The notes beneath the pieces are model-generated. The model did not search any database. It worked only from the letters and a program-made list of their open reading frames with translations, and had not been told where the DNA came from. Positions 7,343 to 19,639 of a DNA stretch of 64,000 nt are shown here, in pieces (the first letter of the stretch is position 1; every line of letters starts with the position of its first letter). Source of the DNA: Butyricimonas sp. Marseille-P3923 (GTDB taxonomy: Bacteria; Bacteroidota; Bacteroidia; Bacteroidales; Marinifilaceae); contig NZ_FXXL01000004.1 of the NCBI RefSeq assembly GCF_900184685.1, positions 1 through 64,000 of the forward strand, in the 5' to 3' direction. A program made the position numbers and the translations under genes.

Positions 7343-9343
7343 ATGTATGATATTTTAGAACTGAATGAAAAGTTACTTTCAGAATTGCGCCAAATAGCAA
7401 AGGAACTGAATGTTAAAAGGATTGAATCCTATAAAAAGAAAGAATTAATATACAAAATTCTGGACCAGCAGGCTATGGTGGCTACAGAGGAAACGGCTCC
7501 GGTGGAAGCGAAAGAGAAAAAACCTCGTGTGCGTGTCATAAGAGGTGGTGCCGAAAAAGTGGGAGATTCTAAAGGCGGGCTACCTAAATTCAACAAGAAT
7601 AAGGATAACAAAAAGGTAGAAGACAAGCAGGAGCAACCTCCAAAAGAAGAGGAAAAGAAGCAACCCGAAAAGAAGGAACGCGTGAAGGTGAAGGAAGAGG
7701 CTCAGCCGATTAATGTCGTACATAGTGATATTCTGGATCAGGATTTGGTTTTGAGTCGCACGGAGAGCGGGATTGTGGTTGAGAAGAAAGCCGAGGTACA
7801 GCCGGAAAAAGCAGCCGAGGTGAAAAGTGAGGAAGTTGTCGAAGCGAAACGTGAGCCGGTTGTTCAAAAACAAGAGCGTAAGTTCTTCGAGAAACGGATA
7901 AATAAGAAACAAGATAATAAGGACGCCGCTGTACAGGGGGAAGAGAAAAAAGAAGAAAGTACAGGGGAGAAACCGAAAGAAGAGCAAGGGGAAAGAGTAC
8001 GTCCTAAATTTATTAAACGCAAACGCGTTGAACGTGACGAGGATGCCATTCGTCAAGATGAAGACGAGGCGAACTTTGAGGAGTCGGAGGGGAAAGAATT
8101 TATGCCTGCCAGAGATGAATACGGCAATGAAGGCTATGACAATGCTTCCCCGGAAAATGAAGATAGAAGAGAAAGTACAAGTAACAAAATGCGTTTTGAC
8201 AAGCGCGATAAATATTACGAGTTCGAGGGGATTATCTTAAATTCCGGGGTGTTGGAAATCATGCCCGACGGGTACGGTTTTTTGAGATCGTCTGATTATA
8301 ATTACTTGAATTCACCGGATGATATTTACGTGTCTCAGAGCCAAATCAAGTTGTTCGGTTTGGCAACGGGTGACACGGTCGAGGGTACGGTACGTCCCCC
8401 GAAAGAAGGAGAGAAGTATTTTCCTTTGATTAAAGTTTCCAAGATTAACGGCAGGACTCCGGATGCCGTTCGTGACCGGATTCCTTTTGATCACTTGACA
8501 CCGCTTTTCCCGAACGAGAAGTTCAACTTGACCGGAAGCGGACGTGCAACTATCTCTACCCGCGTGGTGGATATGTTTGCCCCGATCGGTAAAGGTCAGC
8601 GCGGATTGATCGTGGCTCAGCCCAAGACGGGTAAGACGATGTTGTTGAAAGAAATTGCCAACGCTATTTCAGCTAACCACCCGGAAGTGTATCTGATTAT
8701 CCTTTTGATTGACGAACGCCCGGAGGAGGTTACCGATATGGCTCGCAGCGTGAAGGCAGAGGTGATTGCTTCTACTTTCGACGAGCCGGCGGAACGTCAC
8801 GTGAAAGTGGCTAATATCGTGTTGGAGAAAGCGAAGAGAATGGTAGAGTGCGGACATGACGTGGTAATCCTTTTGGATTCTATCACTCGTCTGGCGCGTG
8901 CTTATAATACAGTATCTCCCGCGTCCGGTAAGGTTCTTTCCGGTGGTGTGGATGCCAACGCCCTGCACAAGCCGAAACGTTTCTTCGGTGCCGCGCGTAA
9001 TATCGAAAACGGTGGTTCTTTGACGATTCTGGCAACGGCTTTGACGGATACCGGTTCGAAGATGGATGACGTGATTTTCGAGGAATTCAAGGGAACGGGA
9101 AACATGGAGTTGCAGTTGGATCGCAAGTTATCCAACCGTCGTATATACCCGGCTGTAGACCTCACGGCTTCCAGTACGCGTCGTGATGATCTGTTGTTGG
9201 AAGACTACACGTTGAACCGGATCTGGATATTGCGTAACTATCTGACTGATATGAATTCAGTGGAAGCTATGCAGTTCGTGAAAGATCGTTTGGAGAAAAC
9301 TCGGTCGAACGAAGAGTTCCTGATTTCCATGAATGACAAATAA
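7343..9343 (+). CDS. rho: Transcription termination factor Rho with long charged insert
   Basis: Rho is a ring-shaped RNA-dependent ATPase that terminates transcription. Domains in order: Rho_N helical domain (1-45), a long low-complexity Lys/Glu-rich insert (about 46-285, many KEEEKK and VEAK-type runs), the cold-shock-like RNA-binding domain ([10 protein letters not shown] at 307-316), and the ATPase core with Walker A QPKTGKT (426-432), [25 protein letters not shown] and the conserved C-terminal [12 protein letters not shown]. At 666 residues it is much longer than the roughly 420 of E. coli Rho, the excess being the insert. Such inserts are known in Bacteroides Rho, where they promote phase separation. 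A consensus promoter precedes it and a strong terminator follows. It is the only gene of its transcript. Confidence 0.97.
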   Translation: MYDILELNEKLLSELRQIAKELNVKRIESYKKKELIYKILDQQAMVATEETAPVEAKEKKPRVRVIRGGAEKVGDSKGGLPKFNKNKDNKKVEDKQEQPPKEEEKKQPEKKERVKVKEEAQPINVVHSDILDQDLVLSRTESGIVVEKKAEVQPEKAAEVKSEEVVEAKREPVVQKQERKFFEKRINKKQDNKDAAVQGEEKKEESTGEKPKEEQGERVRPKFIKRKRVERDEDAIRQDEDEANFEESEGKEFMPARDEYGNEGYDNASPENEDRRESTSNKMRFDKRDKYYEFEGIILNSGVLEIMPDGYGFLRSSDYNYLNSPDDIYVSQSQIKLFGLATGDTVEGTVRPPKEGEKYFPLIKVSKINGRTPDAVRDRIPFDHLTPLFPNEKFNLTGSGRATISTRVVDMFAPIGKGQRGLIVAQPKTGKTMLLKEIANAISANHPEVYLIILLIDERPEEVTDMARSVKAEVIASTFDEPAERHVKVANIVLEKAKRMVECGHDVVILLDSITRLARAYNTVSPASGKVLSGGVDANALHKPKRFFGAARNIENGGSLTILATALTDTGSKMDDVIFEEFKGTGNMELQLDRKLSNRRIYPAVDLTASSTRRDDLLLEDYTLNRIWILRNYLTDMNSVEAMQFVKDRLEKTRSNEEFLISMNDK

Positions 9344-9378
9344 TAGGATTCAGGGAAATTCTATAGTATATAACATAG

Positions 9379-9412
9379 AAAAGCGGGTTAAGGATTACTT
9401 AACCCGCTTTTT
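9379..9412 (+). terminator. Rho-independent terminator after rho
   Basis: A perfect 14-bp stem (AAAAGCGGGTTAAG with CTTAACCCGCTTTT) with a five-base loop GATTA ends in a T run, 35 bases after the rho stop codon. Confidence 0.9.
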
Positions 9413-9456
9413 GTATGTTTTGCAACATGTGGATTACAAAATCCGGCTTTTTTTAT

Positions 9457-9464
9457 TACCTTTG
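9457..9464 (+). promoter_or_regulatory. -7 box of the AAA ATPase gene
   Basis: TACCTTTG matches TAnnTTTG and lies 20 bases before the ATG at 9485, so the start codon is probably that ATG and not the in-frame TTG at 9467, which would leave almost no leader. Confidence 0.5.
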
Positions 9465-9484
9465 CGTTGCAAAAGAATAGAAAA

Positions 9485-10660
9485 ATGGAGAGCTTACGTA
9501 ACACGCATAAGATTCTGATGAAAGAAAGAACGTCGGCAATTCGGCGCGGATTGTTGGATACGATAGATAATCGTGCCCGATTGATTGCGATAAAGGGAAG
9601 CCGGGGCGTGGGTAAGACTAATTTCCTGTTGGATTTTTGCAAAGAGCATTACAAGGATGATCCCTCTTGCCTGTACGTGAATATCAATAATTTATTCTTC
9701 GCGATGGAGGGATTGTACAATTTCGCGGAACGTTTTTACAAACTCGGGGGGAAGGTATTGTTGTTGGATCAGATACACAAGTACCCGAACTGGGATAAAG
9801 AGTTACGCGAGGCTTACGACCGTTTCCCGGAATTGCAGATTGTATTCACCGTTTCTTCCATATTAAGAGTAAAGTCAAATAAATACCTTCAAGGCATTGT
9901 GGAGATGTACAACTTGAGCGGGTTGTCTTTCCGGGAGTTTTTGGAATTGGAAACGGGACACAAGTTCCCGGTCTATTCTTTCGAGGAAATCGTGGAACGC
10001 CACGAGGAGATCGTGGACGATATCTTGGAAAAGGTTCGTCCGTTAGCTTTTTTTAATAACTATTTGAAATATGGTTATTATCCCATATATTTGGAGGAGA
10101 AATCACATATTGATTATTTACTGAAGAATATCAATTTAACATTGGAGTTTGATATCCCGTACAATAATCAGATCGAGTTGAAGTATTTGACGAAGCTGAA
10201 ACAATTGCTTTATATCGTGGCGAACGGTAACAGTAATATAAATATCAGCAAGTTGAGTGCCCGGATCGGAGTTTCCCGTGCAACGGTGTTGAACTACCTG
10301 CATTACATGAAGAACGCACGGTTGTTGACGTTGTTGTTTGACAAGGAAAGTGATGATGAGAACGGGTTGAAACCGAATCAGGTGTTTCTGCATAATCCGA
10401 ATCTGCTGAACGCGGTTTGTCTGGATAATACGGATGCGCTGATGATTCGGAAGACTTTTTTAGCGAGTCAGTTGTGTGCCGTGGCGAGATTACATTATTC
10501 CGGAAACGAGGATTTGCTCGTGAACCGGAAATATGAGGTTTCCGTGCGGCAGTCGGACGATAAAGGGCGGGTCCGGGATTCAGTGATTCTGATGACCGAT
10601 ATGATCGAAAAGGGTGAGAAAAATATTATACCCTTGTGGCTTGCCGGTTTCGTGTATTGA
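9485..10660 (+). CDS. AAA_14/DUF4143-type ATPase
   Basis: A 391-residue P-loop protein of the type made of an N-terminal AAA_14 ATPase and a C-terminal DUF4143 region, very common in Bacteroidales and usually of unknown function. The Walker A motif GSRGVGKTNF lies at about 39-48 and a Walker B-like VLLLDQIHKYPNW at about 94-106; the LSGLSFREFLELE segment is typical. A winged-helix-like stretch (ISKLSARIGVSRATVLNYLHYM) is visible at about 255-280. It stands alone between the rho terminator and the pyruvate oxidoreductase gene. DQIHK replaces the commoner DEIHK, so catalysis may be weakened. Confidence 0.8.
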   Translation: MESLRNTHKILMKERTSAIRRGLLDTIDNRARLIAIKGSRGVGKTNFLLDFCKEHYKDDPSCLYVNINNLFFAMEGLYNFAERFYKLGGKVLLLDQIHKYPNWDKELREAYDRFPELQIVFTVSSILRVKSNKYLQGIVEMYNLSGLSFREFLELETGHKFPVYSFEEIVERHEEIVDDILEKVRPLAFFNNYLKYGYYPIYLEEKSHIDYLLKNINLTLEFDIPYNNQIELKYLTKLKQLLYIVANGNSNINISKLSARIGVSRATVLNYLHYMKNARLLTLLFDKESDDENGLKPNQVFLHNPNLLNAVCLDNTDALMIRKTFLASQLCAVARLHYSGNEDLLVNRKYEVSVRQSDDKGRVRDSVILMTDMIEKGEKNIIPLWLAGFVY

Positions 10661-10715
10661 GAGAAAATGAAGAATAAATAGAGTGATCAACTATTGTTAG
10701 TTAATGTTTAAAAAA

Positions 10716-14252
<3,537 letters not shown>

Positions 14253-14272
14253 TATTCACAATTATTATAGCG

Positions 14273-14309
14273 AAAACGAGGTTACTTTCGAGTGACCTCG
14301 TTTTTATTA
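14273..14309 (+). terminator. Rho-independent terminator after nifJ
   Basis: A 13-bp stem (AAAACGAGGTTAC with GTGACCTCGTTTT, one G-U pair) with a six-base loop, followed by a T-rich tail. It also faces the convergent gene ending at 14396. Confidence 0.85.
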
Positions 14310-14395
14310 TATGCGAACGGAGAATTTAATCAAAAAAAGTGAACATTAAAAAGTATAAATATCTTTTCCTGCTTGATTGGCTTTGCGGGGGAGTG

Positions 14396-15718
14396 CTAGG
14401 ATATGTGTTTGCTTTGGTCTGTCCATAACAGATTGCTTGTGTCGTACCCGCGGTATGTGGCATTGGCGAGTAATGTTTCTTTTATCTCGTCGGGTAAACT
14501 GGGTGTTCGGCTGAGTATCCACAAATATTTGTCGGAACTGCTGCCGATGAGCGCGTATTTGTATCCTGCTTTATCCAGTTCGAGGATGTAATAATCGGCG
14601 TAGAACCAGAGGAAGAATGCGACTTTTAGTTTGCCCGGTTGTGTGGTATCGGGCATTTTGGCTCGTCCGACGGCACGTTTGAAATGGTCGTTGCCGTTTT
14701 TACCCGTTTGGTACCCGGCATTTTCTACCCGCACTTTTCCGTCGGGGAGTAGCGTGTAGGTTGCCGTCACGTTGGAAAGCCCTCGTTCAAATAGGTGATC
14801 AAAGCGGGCGATCTCGTACCAGCGTCCCATGTAACGGGACAAGTCGAGTTGGCCGATCGTGGCGTGGTCTGTTTGTCGCAGGAATTGCTCTATCGTGGCA
14901 TCGGTGAAGCGGAACCCGAATTCAGTTAAGCGGGTGGGTTTCACGTCTTGCCCCGTGGTGAGAAATGCGGCTCCCTCGCCATACAGCGTGCGGAAGCAGA
15001 AGCGGGGAATGGTCACAGTACCCCAAGCGTGGCAGGCTTTTGCCACGGCACGGGTGAAGGCATGTTGCGTGAGTCTTCCCGGTGACACGAGATTGACAAC
15101 GCCTTCTATCGATTTATTCCCGATAATGAATTGCATCGCCCGGCACAAATCATGGATACTGATCCACGGGAAAGGTTGTGTCCCCGGTGCGATGACTGCG
15201 GCGAGTTTCATTTTCAAGGGGAGTAACATCTGCCGCATGGCTCCCCCGTCCGGTGAAAGGACGATGCCGAAACGGGTAATGACCAACCTTGTTGCCGGGG
15301 GACAATGCCGGGCTTCCTGTTCCCACGCCTCGCAAAGTTCCGGCAGGAAACCGTTTCCCCGTCTGCCCGTGTATTCGTCGTGTGTTCCCTCTGTCGGGTA
15401 ATATCCTACGGCGGATGCCGAGATCATCAATTCGGGTTTACGGGGAGCGGCGTTTAAGGCTCTCGTGATACTCCGTGTCACCCAGATACGGCTATCCTGT
15501 AATTCTTGCTTGTACGAGGCGCTCCAACGTTTATTGACGGGAGCTCCCGCCAAGTTGATAATTACATCACAGCGTGAAAGTGTTTGTACCAGTTGTTCGA
15601 ACTTTTTTTCTTGAAAGAATGACCTGTCCAAGGGGACAATCTCGTACCCCGCTTCTGATAGTGAGTTCGTGAGGTGTGTGCCAATAAAACCGCTGGCTCC
15701 GCTGATCGCTATATTCAT
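14396..15718 (-). CDS. TIGR01777-type epimerase fused to a Blc-type lipocalin
   Basis: A 440-residue protein with two unrelated parts. Residues 1-282 form an extended short-chain dehydrogenase/epimerase of the TIGR01777 (YfcH-like) type: NAD(P)-binding GASGFIGTHL (7-16), SASAVGYY (100-107) and a C-terminal DUF1731-like region (LYGEGAAFLTTGQ, then LTEFGFRF). Residues 288-440 are a bacterial lipocalin: LDLSRYMGRWYEIARFD (291-307), then YALIGSSSDKYLWILSRTP (388-406), as in E. coli Blc, a lipid-binding outer-membrane lipoprotein. Here the lipocalin has no signal peptide and must be cytosolic if the fusion is translated whole. No stop or frameshift separates the parts. It could pass a hydrophobic ligand to the reductase domain; that is inference. 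It converges on nifJ. Confidence 0.88.
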   Translation of the reverse strand: MNIAISGASGFIGTHLTNSLSEAGYEIVPLDRSFFQEKKFEQLVQTLSRCDVIINLAGAPVNKRWSASYKQELQDSRIWVTRSITRALNAAPRKPELMISASAVGYYPTEGTHDEYTGRRGNGFLPELCEAWEQEARHCPPATRLVITRFGIVLSPDGGAMRQMLLPLKMKLAAVIAPGTQPFPWISIHDLCRAMQFIIGNKSIEGVVNLVSPGRLTQHAFTRAVAKACHAWGTVTIPRFCFRTLYGEGAAFLTTGQDVKPTRLTEFGFRFTDATIEQFLRQTDHATIGQLDLSRYMGRWYEIARFDHLFERGLSNVTATYTLLPDGKVRVENAGYQTGKNGNDHFKRAVGRAKMPDTTQPGKLKVAFFLWFYADYYILELDKAGYKYALIGSSSDKYLWILSRTPSLPDEIKETLLANATYRGYDTSNLLWTDQSKHIS

Positions 15719-15879
15719 ATCCCGTGAATTGTTGTTAATGTATGATATGAAAACGTATTTTGATAATGGAAAGTTGCTTTGAAAGGATAAAATGAACGGG
15801 TTGAATGAACATTTTTGAGCTTAAAGGTAACCGGGACGGGGTGAAAAGCGTAACGTGTAAAAATAAAACAAATAAAACT

Positions 15880-16653
15880 ATGGATTTGAATAAAATGTTG
15901 AATTTGACGGGCATGGTGGCTGTCGTGACGGGTGGCGGCAACGGTATCGGGTGCGGGAGCGCACATATATTAGCCCAAGCGGGAGCCGACGTGGTGATCG
16001 GTGATGTGAATTTGGCGGATGCCGAGGTCGTGGCAGAGGATATACGAGGTATGGGACGTAAAGCGCTGGCATTGAAGTGCGACGTGACGAAGGACGGGGA
16101 TTTGATGAATCTGGTGCAACGTACGATCGTGGAGTTCGGGAAGTTGAATATTCTAGTGAACAACGTGGGTGTCGGCGGGGGCGGGCAAGAGAATCCTTTC
16201 CGCGTGACAGAGGAGTATTTCGAGCGTATATTTAAGGTGAATGTCTTTAGTGCTTGGCGGTTGTGCCAGTTGGCAGTGCCTTACATGAAGCAGGCGGGCT
16301 ACGGTTCGATCGTGAATATTACTTCCATGGCGAGTATCAACAGGAGTCCGGGCATGAGTGCCTACGCCTCGTCGAAGGCGGCGTTGAATCACATGACGGC
16401 GAATCTGGCGATGGATTTCGGACCGGACGTGCGGATTAATGCGGTAGGTCCGGGTGCGGTGGAAACGCGGGCTTTGGAATCGGTACTGACACCCGATATA
16501 GAGAAAAAGATGCTAGAACACACGCCGATCAAACGATTGGGGGAGATAGACGATATTGCCGGTGCCGTACTTTTCTTTGCCGCACCCATCTCGAGTTGGA
16601 TCACGGGGCAGGTTTTGTTCGTGAACGGGGGCGGGGTGCAGACGCTGGATTAG
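15880..16653 (+). CDS. Short-chain dehydrogenase resembling 7-alpha-hydroxysteroid dehydrogenase
   Basis: A 257-residue classical SDR. The Rossmann motif TGGGNGIG lies near residues 18-25, the NNVG motif near 95, the catalytic Ser in NITSMAS, and the YASSK pair further on. The C-terminal stretch (LTPDIEKKMLEHTPIKRLG, then SSWITGQVLFVNGGGVQ) matches, from memory, E. coli HdhA (7-alpha-hydroxysteroid dehydrogenase) much better than the Bacteroides fragilis enzyme. The HdhA reaction is NAD-dependent oxidation of the 7-alpha hydroxyl of bile acids; a gut anaerobe would meet that substrate, but sequence alone cannot exclude another alcohol. The frame is open from 15805, but the ATG at 15880 (MDLNKML) puts the Rossmann motif at the normal distance. 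It is divergent from the epimerase-lipocalin gene. Confidence 0.8.
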   Translation: MDLNKMLNLTGMVAVVTGGGNGIGCGSAHILAQAGADVVIGDVNLADAEVVAEDIRGMGRKALALKCDVTKDGDLMNLVQRTIVEFGKLNILVNNVGVGGGGQENPFRVTEEYFERIFKVNVFSAWRLCQLAVPYMKQAGYGSIVNITSMASINRSPGMSAYASSKAALNHMTANLAMDFGPDVRINAVGPGAVETRALESVLTPDIEKKMLEHTPIKRLGEIDDIAGAVLFFAAPISSWITGQVLFVNGGGVQTLD

Positions 16654-16710
16654 AGAGGAAAGGCGGAATCCGTGTTTCGCGATTCCGCCCGATATGCCGG
16701 TAGATGAATC

Positions 16711-17322
16711 TTAATGAGGTTTTCTTTGAGCTCGATTCTTTTTGTATTCTGCCGTTTCGTCAGGAGATGCCGGTTCCACCTTCGCTATATAGCCTCGGGA
16801 GGAGGTGTATTCTCCTTTGGGCGTGTTTATTTTTTTGTCGATATTTTCAAAAAAGACTCTGAGCGGAGTGTCTTCTTGTTCTGCTTTTTGTATTTTGTCG
16901 AAAACTTTTTTGCCTTCTTCGTGGGTGAGGTCGATGAAAAACATGGCAGCAAAATATGAAACTCCTACACGGGCTTCTTTTTCGTCGTGACTGATGATGT
17001 GAGGAATAGAAACATGATAATTTCTAAGTTTCTGTTTGAATAATTCAAGTTCTTCCAGTGAATAGGGATATCCGACCATGGATGCCCCGCTTTGGATTTC
17101 GTTTTGGACGGTAGGTGCGCTGAGCACGACATTCGTGATAACAAAAGCGAGTTTCTTCCCGATGGATTCACGGGTCGCTTTTGCCCATGCTGGGATTTTA
17201 TCGGCTTTCAAGGAGAAAAGAAGTTGTGGTGTACCGACAGTGTCGAGTCGTATTTGCTCGAAGTCATCAAGAGTGACAATCGGTGTCGGGTCGAGATAAT
17301 AGGTTTCGAATGTTCTGTACAT
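16711..17322 (-). pseudogene. SecD P1-head-like protein, apparently 5'-truncated
   Basis: The 203-residue frame contains a segment like the periplasmic P1 head of SecD: WAKATRESIGKKLAFVITN, then VLSAPTVQNEIQSGASMV, then YSLEELELFKQKL. Related Bacteroidales proteins are secreted or lipoproteins. Here the ATG at 17322 lies inside what looks like the mature protein: the same frame continues upstream for 25 codons, encoding the coherent LPTGWYYVTDSIHG, until a TAA at 17398-17400, with no start codon and no signal peptide in any frame beyond it. The 5' end was probably lost, next to the promoter of the response regulator at 17472. Without a signal peptide the protein would stay in the cytoplasm. 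The rest of the frame is intact, so the loss may be recent. Confidence 0.6.
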
Positions 17323-17431
17323 TTTCCCCTCGACGCCATGGATGGAATCGGTGACATAATACCAGCCCGTGGGGAGGTATTTTTTCTTTAAGTGTGTTTA
17401 GAAATAGGTAAGAATCACCCGTTTAATTTTA

Positions 17432-17439
17432 TACCTTTG
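17432..17439 (+). promoter_or_regulatory. -7 box of the two-component operon
   Basis: TACCTTTG matches TAnnTTTG, 32 bases before the response regulator ATG at 17472. No clear -33 element. Confidence 0.45.
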
Positions 17440-17471
17440 CGGGAAGGGCAGAATTGTAATAGTTATTGTTT

Positions 17472-18161
17472 ATGGTTAGAATATTAGTTGTAGAAGATGA
17501 ACAGCGGGTAGCCGATTTGTTGAGAAGGGGATTGGAAGAATCCGGCTATCAGGTGGTGCTGGCTTATGACGGACAGATGGCTCTCCGGTTGTTTAAATCG
17601 GGTGATTTTCAATTAATCATTTCTGACGTGGTTTTACCCAAAATGGACGGGTTCGAGTTTTGTAAAGAGGTGCGCCGGGAGAATGCCGGAGTCCCGATTA
17701 TCATGCTCACGGCTCTCGGGCAGACGGACGATAAGTTGGAGGGATTTGATGCGGGGGCGGATGATTACATGGTGAAGCCGTTTGATTTCCGGGAGTTGGA
17801 TGCCCGGATAAAGGTGTTGCTGAAACGGGGAAGTAATGACGTGCAGGCTGTTGCCCCGGAAGAGTTAGTGTACGCCGATTTGAGAATTGCTCTCCGCACG
17901 AAAACGGTGTACAGGGGAACGGATGAAATAAGGCTTTCACCCAAGGAGTACAATCTGTTGTTGTATATGGCGGAGAACTCGGAACGGGTGTTGAGCCGGA
18001 TGGAGATCGCGGATAAGGTGTGGAACACGCGTTTTGACACGGGAACGAATTTTATCGACGTGTATATTAATTATTTGCGCAAGAAGATAGACCGGGATTA
18101 CGAGGTGAAGTTGATTCACACGAAACCGGGTATGGGTTTTATTTTTATGGCAGAGAAATGA
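17472..18161 (+). CDS. OmpR-family response regulator
   Basis: A 229-residue two-component regulator. The receiver domain (1-120) opens with ILVVEDEQ, has the phosphoacceptor Asp52 in ISDVVLPKMDG, the switch Thr in MLTALG and the conserved Lys in VKPFDFREL. The C-terminal winged helix (about 130-229) carries the OmpR/PhoB signatures LSPKEYNLLLYM and the RKKIDRDYEVKLIHTKPGMGF end. The ATG at 17472 is chosen over the TTG six bases upstream. The last codons overlap the kinase gene (ATGA), so the pair is coupled. Four direct repeats at an 11-bp pitch, the geometry bound by OmpR/PhoB-type dimers, lie just past the kinase gene in front of mgtA, making mgtA the likeliest target. Confidence 0.95.
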   Translation: MVRILVVEDEQRVADLLRRGLEESGYQVVLAYDGQMALRLFKSGDFQLIISDVVLPKMDGFEFCKEVRRENAGVPIIMLTALGQTDDKLEGFDAGADDYMVKPFDFRELDARIKVLLKRGSNDVQAVAPEELVYADLRIALRTKTVYRGTDEIRLSPKEYNLLLYMAENSERVLSRMEIADKVWNTRFDTGTNFIDVYINYLRKKIDRDYEVKLIHTKPGMGFIFMAEK

Positions 18162-19525
18162 AGATCAGGAGTAAGTTGACATTGAGGTACACGGGGGTGA
18201 CCGCGGTTGTTTTTCTGGGGTTGTTGTCGGCAATCTATTTTTTCTCGGAACGAAGCCGAAGCCGGGAGTTTTTCCGGGATTTGAAGAGTGAGGGAATCAC
18301 GAAAGCAAATCTTTTTCTGAAAAACCAAGTGGATGCCGTTACCATGCAGTCGATTTACTTGAATAACCGGGAGTTTATCAACGAGGTGGAAGTGGCGGTT
18401 TATGATACTTCTTTTCAATTGCTATATCATGATGCGAAGCAGATTGATTTGGTGAAGGAAACCCCGGAGATGATGGAAAGGATAACGCGGAATAAAGTTA
18501 TCGAATTTTATCAAGGGCGTTATCAAGTCGTGGGGATGTTGTACGAGTTCGAGGGAAAGGAGTATATTATAACGGCGGCGGCTTATGACGGGTACGGTTA
18601 TGCGCAACGGGAGGCGTTGCGCGTGATGTTGGCTTGTATGTTATTGCTGGGGCTCGCGATATTGTTGGGAGTGGGATATTTGCTTGCGCGGGGGGCGCTG
18701 ACTCCCGTGTCGGATATGGTGGAAGAGGTGCGGGCTATTACCGCTTCGAATTTGGATACGCGGGTACCGGTACGGTACGAGAATGACGAGTTGGGGGAGT
18801 TGGCGGTGACATTCAATCGGATGCTCGATGGACTGGAAAAGTCTTTCGAGGCGCAAAAGATGTTCGTGAGTAATGTGTCCCACGAGTTGCGTACCCCGAT
18901 GGCGGCTCTTGTTGCCGAGTTGGAGTTGGCTTTGTTGAAAGACCGTGCGCCGGAGGAGTACAGGGAAGCGATACGCAACGTGCTGAATGATGCCCAAGGG
19001 GTGGTGAGGCTTTCGGAGGGATTGTTGAATTTAGCGAGAGCCGATTATTTGCCGGAGCGGGTGAAAATGGAGGACGTGCGGTTGGATGAATTGCTGCTGG
19101 ATGCGCGGGAAATGGTGTTGAAAGCAAATCCTGATTATAAAGTGGAGTTGATTTTCGAGGGGGAAGCCGATGATGACAGGGTGCTCACAGTACTGGGGAA
19201 TAGCTATTTGTTGAGGACGGCTTTCGTGAATCTGATCGAGAATAATTGCAAATTTTCGGGGGATAAGACTTCACTCGTGCAGATTACGTTTTGGGAGGAT
19301 ATGTCTATTATTCGTTTCTCGGATACGGGGATTGGCATGACGCCGGATGATAGGGAAAAGTTATTTTCTTTATTTTACCGCGGGAGTAACAAGGATTACG
19401 CCCCGGGAAACGGGATTGGTATGGTATTGACACGTAAGATCGTGACGATGCACAAGGGGACGATACAGGTAAATTCCCAGCAAGGGGAGGGGACTGTTTT
19501 CACGGTGGAGTTGCCGCACGTGTAG
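18158..19525 (+). CDS. Sensor histidine kinase
   Basis: A 455-residue membrane sensor kinase. A first membrane helix lies at about 10-30, an extracytoplasmic sensor domain at about 31-150, and a second helix at about 152-178 (LACMLLLGLAILLGVGYLLA). A HAMP linker, the HisKA dimerisation domain with phosphoacceptor His242 in VSHELRTPMAALVAE, and an HATPase_c domain with NLIENNCKFSGD, DTGIGM and GNGIGMVLTRKIV follow. It overlaps the response regulator by 4 bases, and together they form an OmpR-type system. The sensor domain resembles no family I can name; Mg2+ as signal is suggested only by the adjacent mgtA and the operator-like repeats. Confidence 0.95.
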   Translation: MKIRSKLTLRYTGVTAVVFLGLLSAIYFFSERSRSREFFRDLKSEGITKANLFLKNQVDAVTMQSIYLNNREFINEVEVAVYDTSFQLLYHDAKQIDLVKETPEMMERITRNKVIEFYQGRYQVVGMLYEFEGKEYIITAAAYDGYGYAQREALRVMLACMLLLGLAILLGVGYLLARGALTPVSDMVEEVRAITASNLDTRVPVRYENDELGELAVTFNRMLDGLEKSFEAQKMFVSNVSHELRTPMAALVAELELALLKDRAPEEYREAIRNVLNDAQGVVRLSEGLLNLARADYLPERVKMEDVRLDELLLDAREMVLKANPDYKVELIFEGEADDDRVLTVLGNSYLLRTAFVNLIENNCKFSGDKTSLVQITFWEDMSIIRFSDTGIGMTPDDREKLFSLFYRGSNKDYAPGNGIGMVLTRKIVTMHKGTIQVNSQQGEGTVFTVELPHV

Positions 19526-19534
19526 AGTTTGAAT

Positions 19535-19575
19535 TCTAACGGTTTTCTAATGGTGTTATAATGTTTCTCTAACGG
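19535..19575 (+). promoter_or_regulatory. Four direct repeats at 11-bp pitch upstream of mgtA
   Basis: The 8-mers TCTAACGG (19535), TCTAATGG (19546), TATAATGT (19557) and TCTAACGG (19568) start exactly 11 bases apart. Direct repeats at this spacing are the normal binding architecture of OmpR/PhoB-family regulators (for example the PhoP box). They end about 20 bases before the -7 element at 19596, the position of an activator that touches RNA polymerase. Confidence 0.6.
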
Positions 19576-19595
19576 CTTGTCGTGAAGGGGGTGAG

Positions 19596-19603
19596 TACTT
19601 TTG
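19596..19603 (+). promoter_or_regulatory. -7 box of mgtA
   Basis: TACTTTTG matches TAnnTTTG. The nearest TTG (19577-19579) is 16 bases away, shorter than the usual 19-21, which suits an activator-dependent promoter. The predicted leader to the mgtA ATG is about 30 bases, too short for a Mg2+ riboswitch. Confidence 0.5.
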
Positions 19604-19639
19604 TCCGTGTAAAGTATAACCCTCTAAAAGAAGACAATT

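Noticed and set aside
9379-9412. CRISPR-like or recombination repeat
   Set aside because: A single hairpin with a T run is explained fully as the rho terminator.
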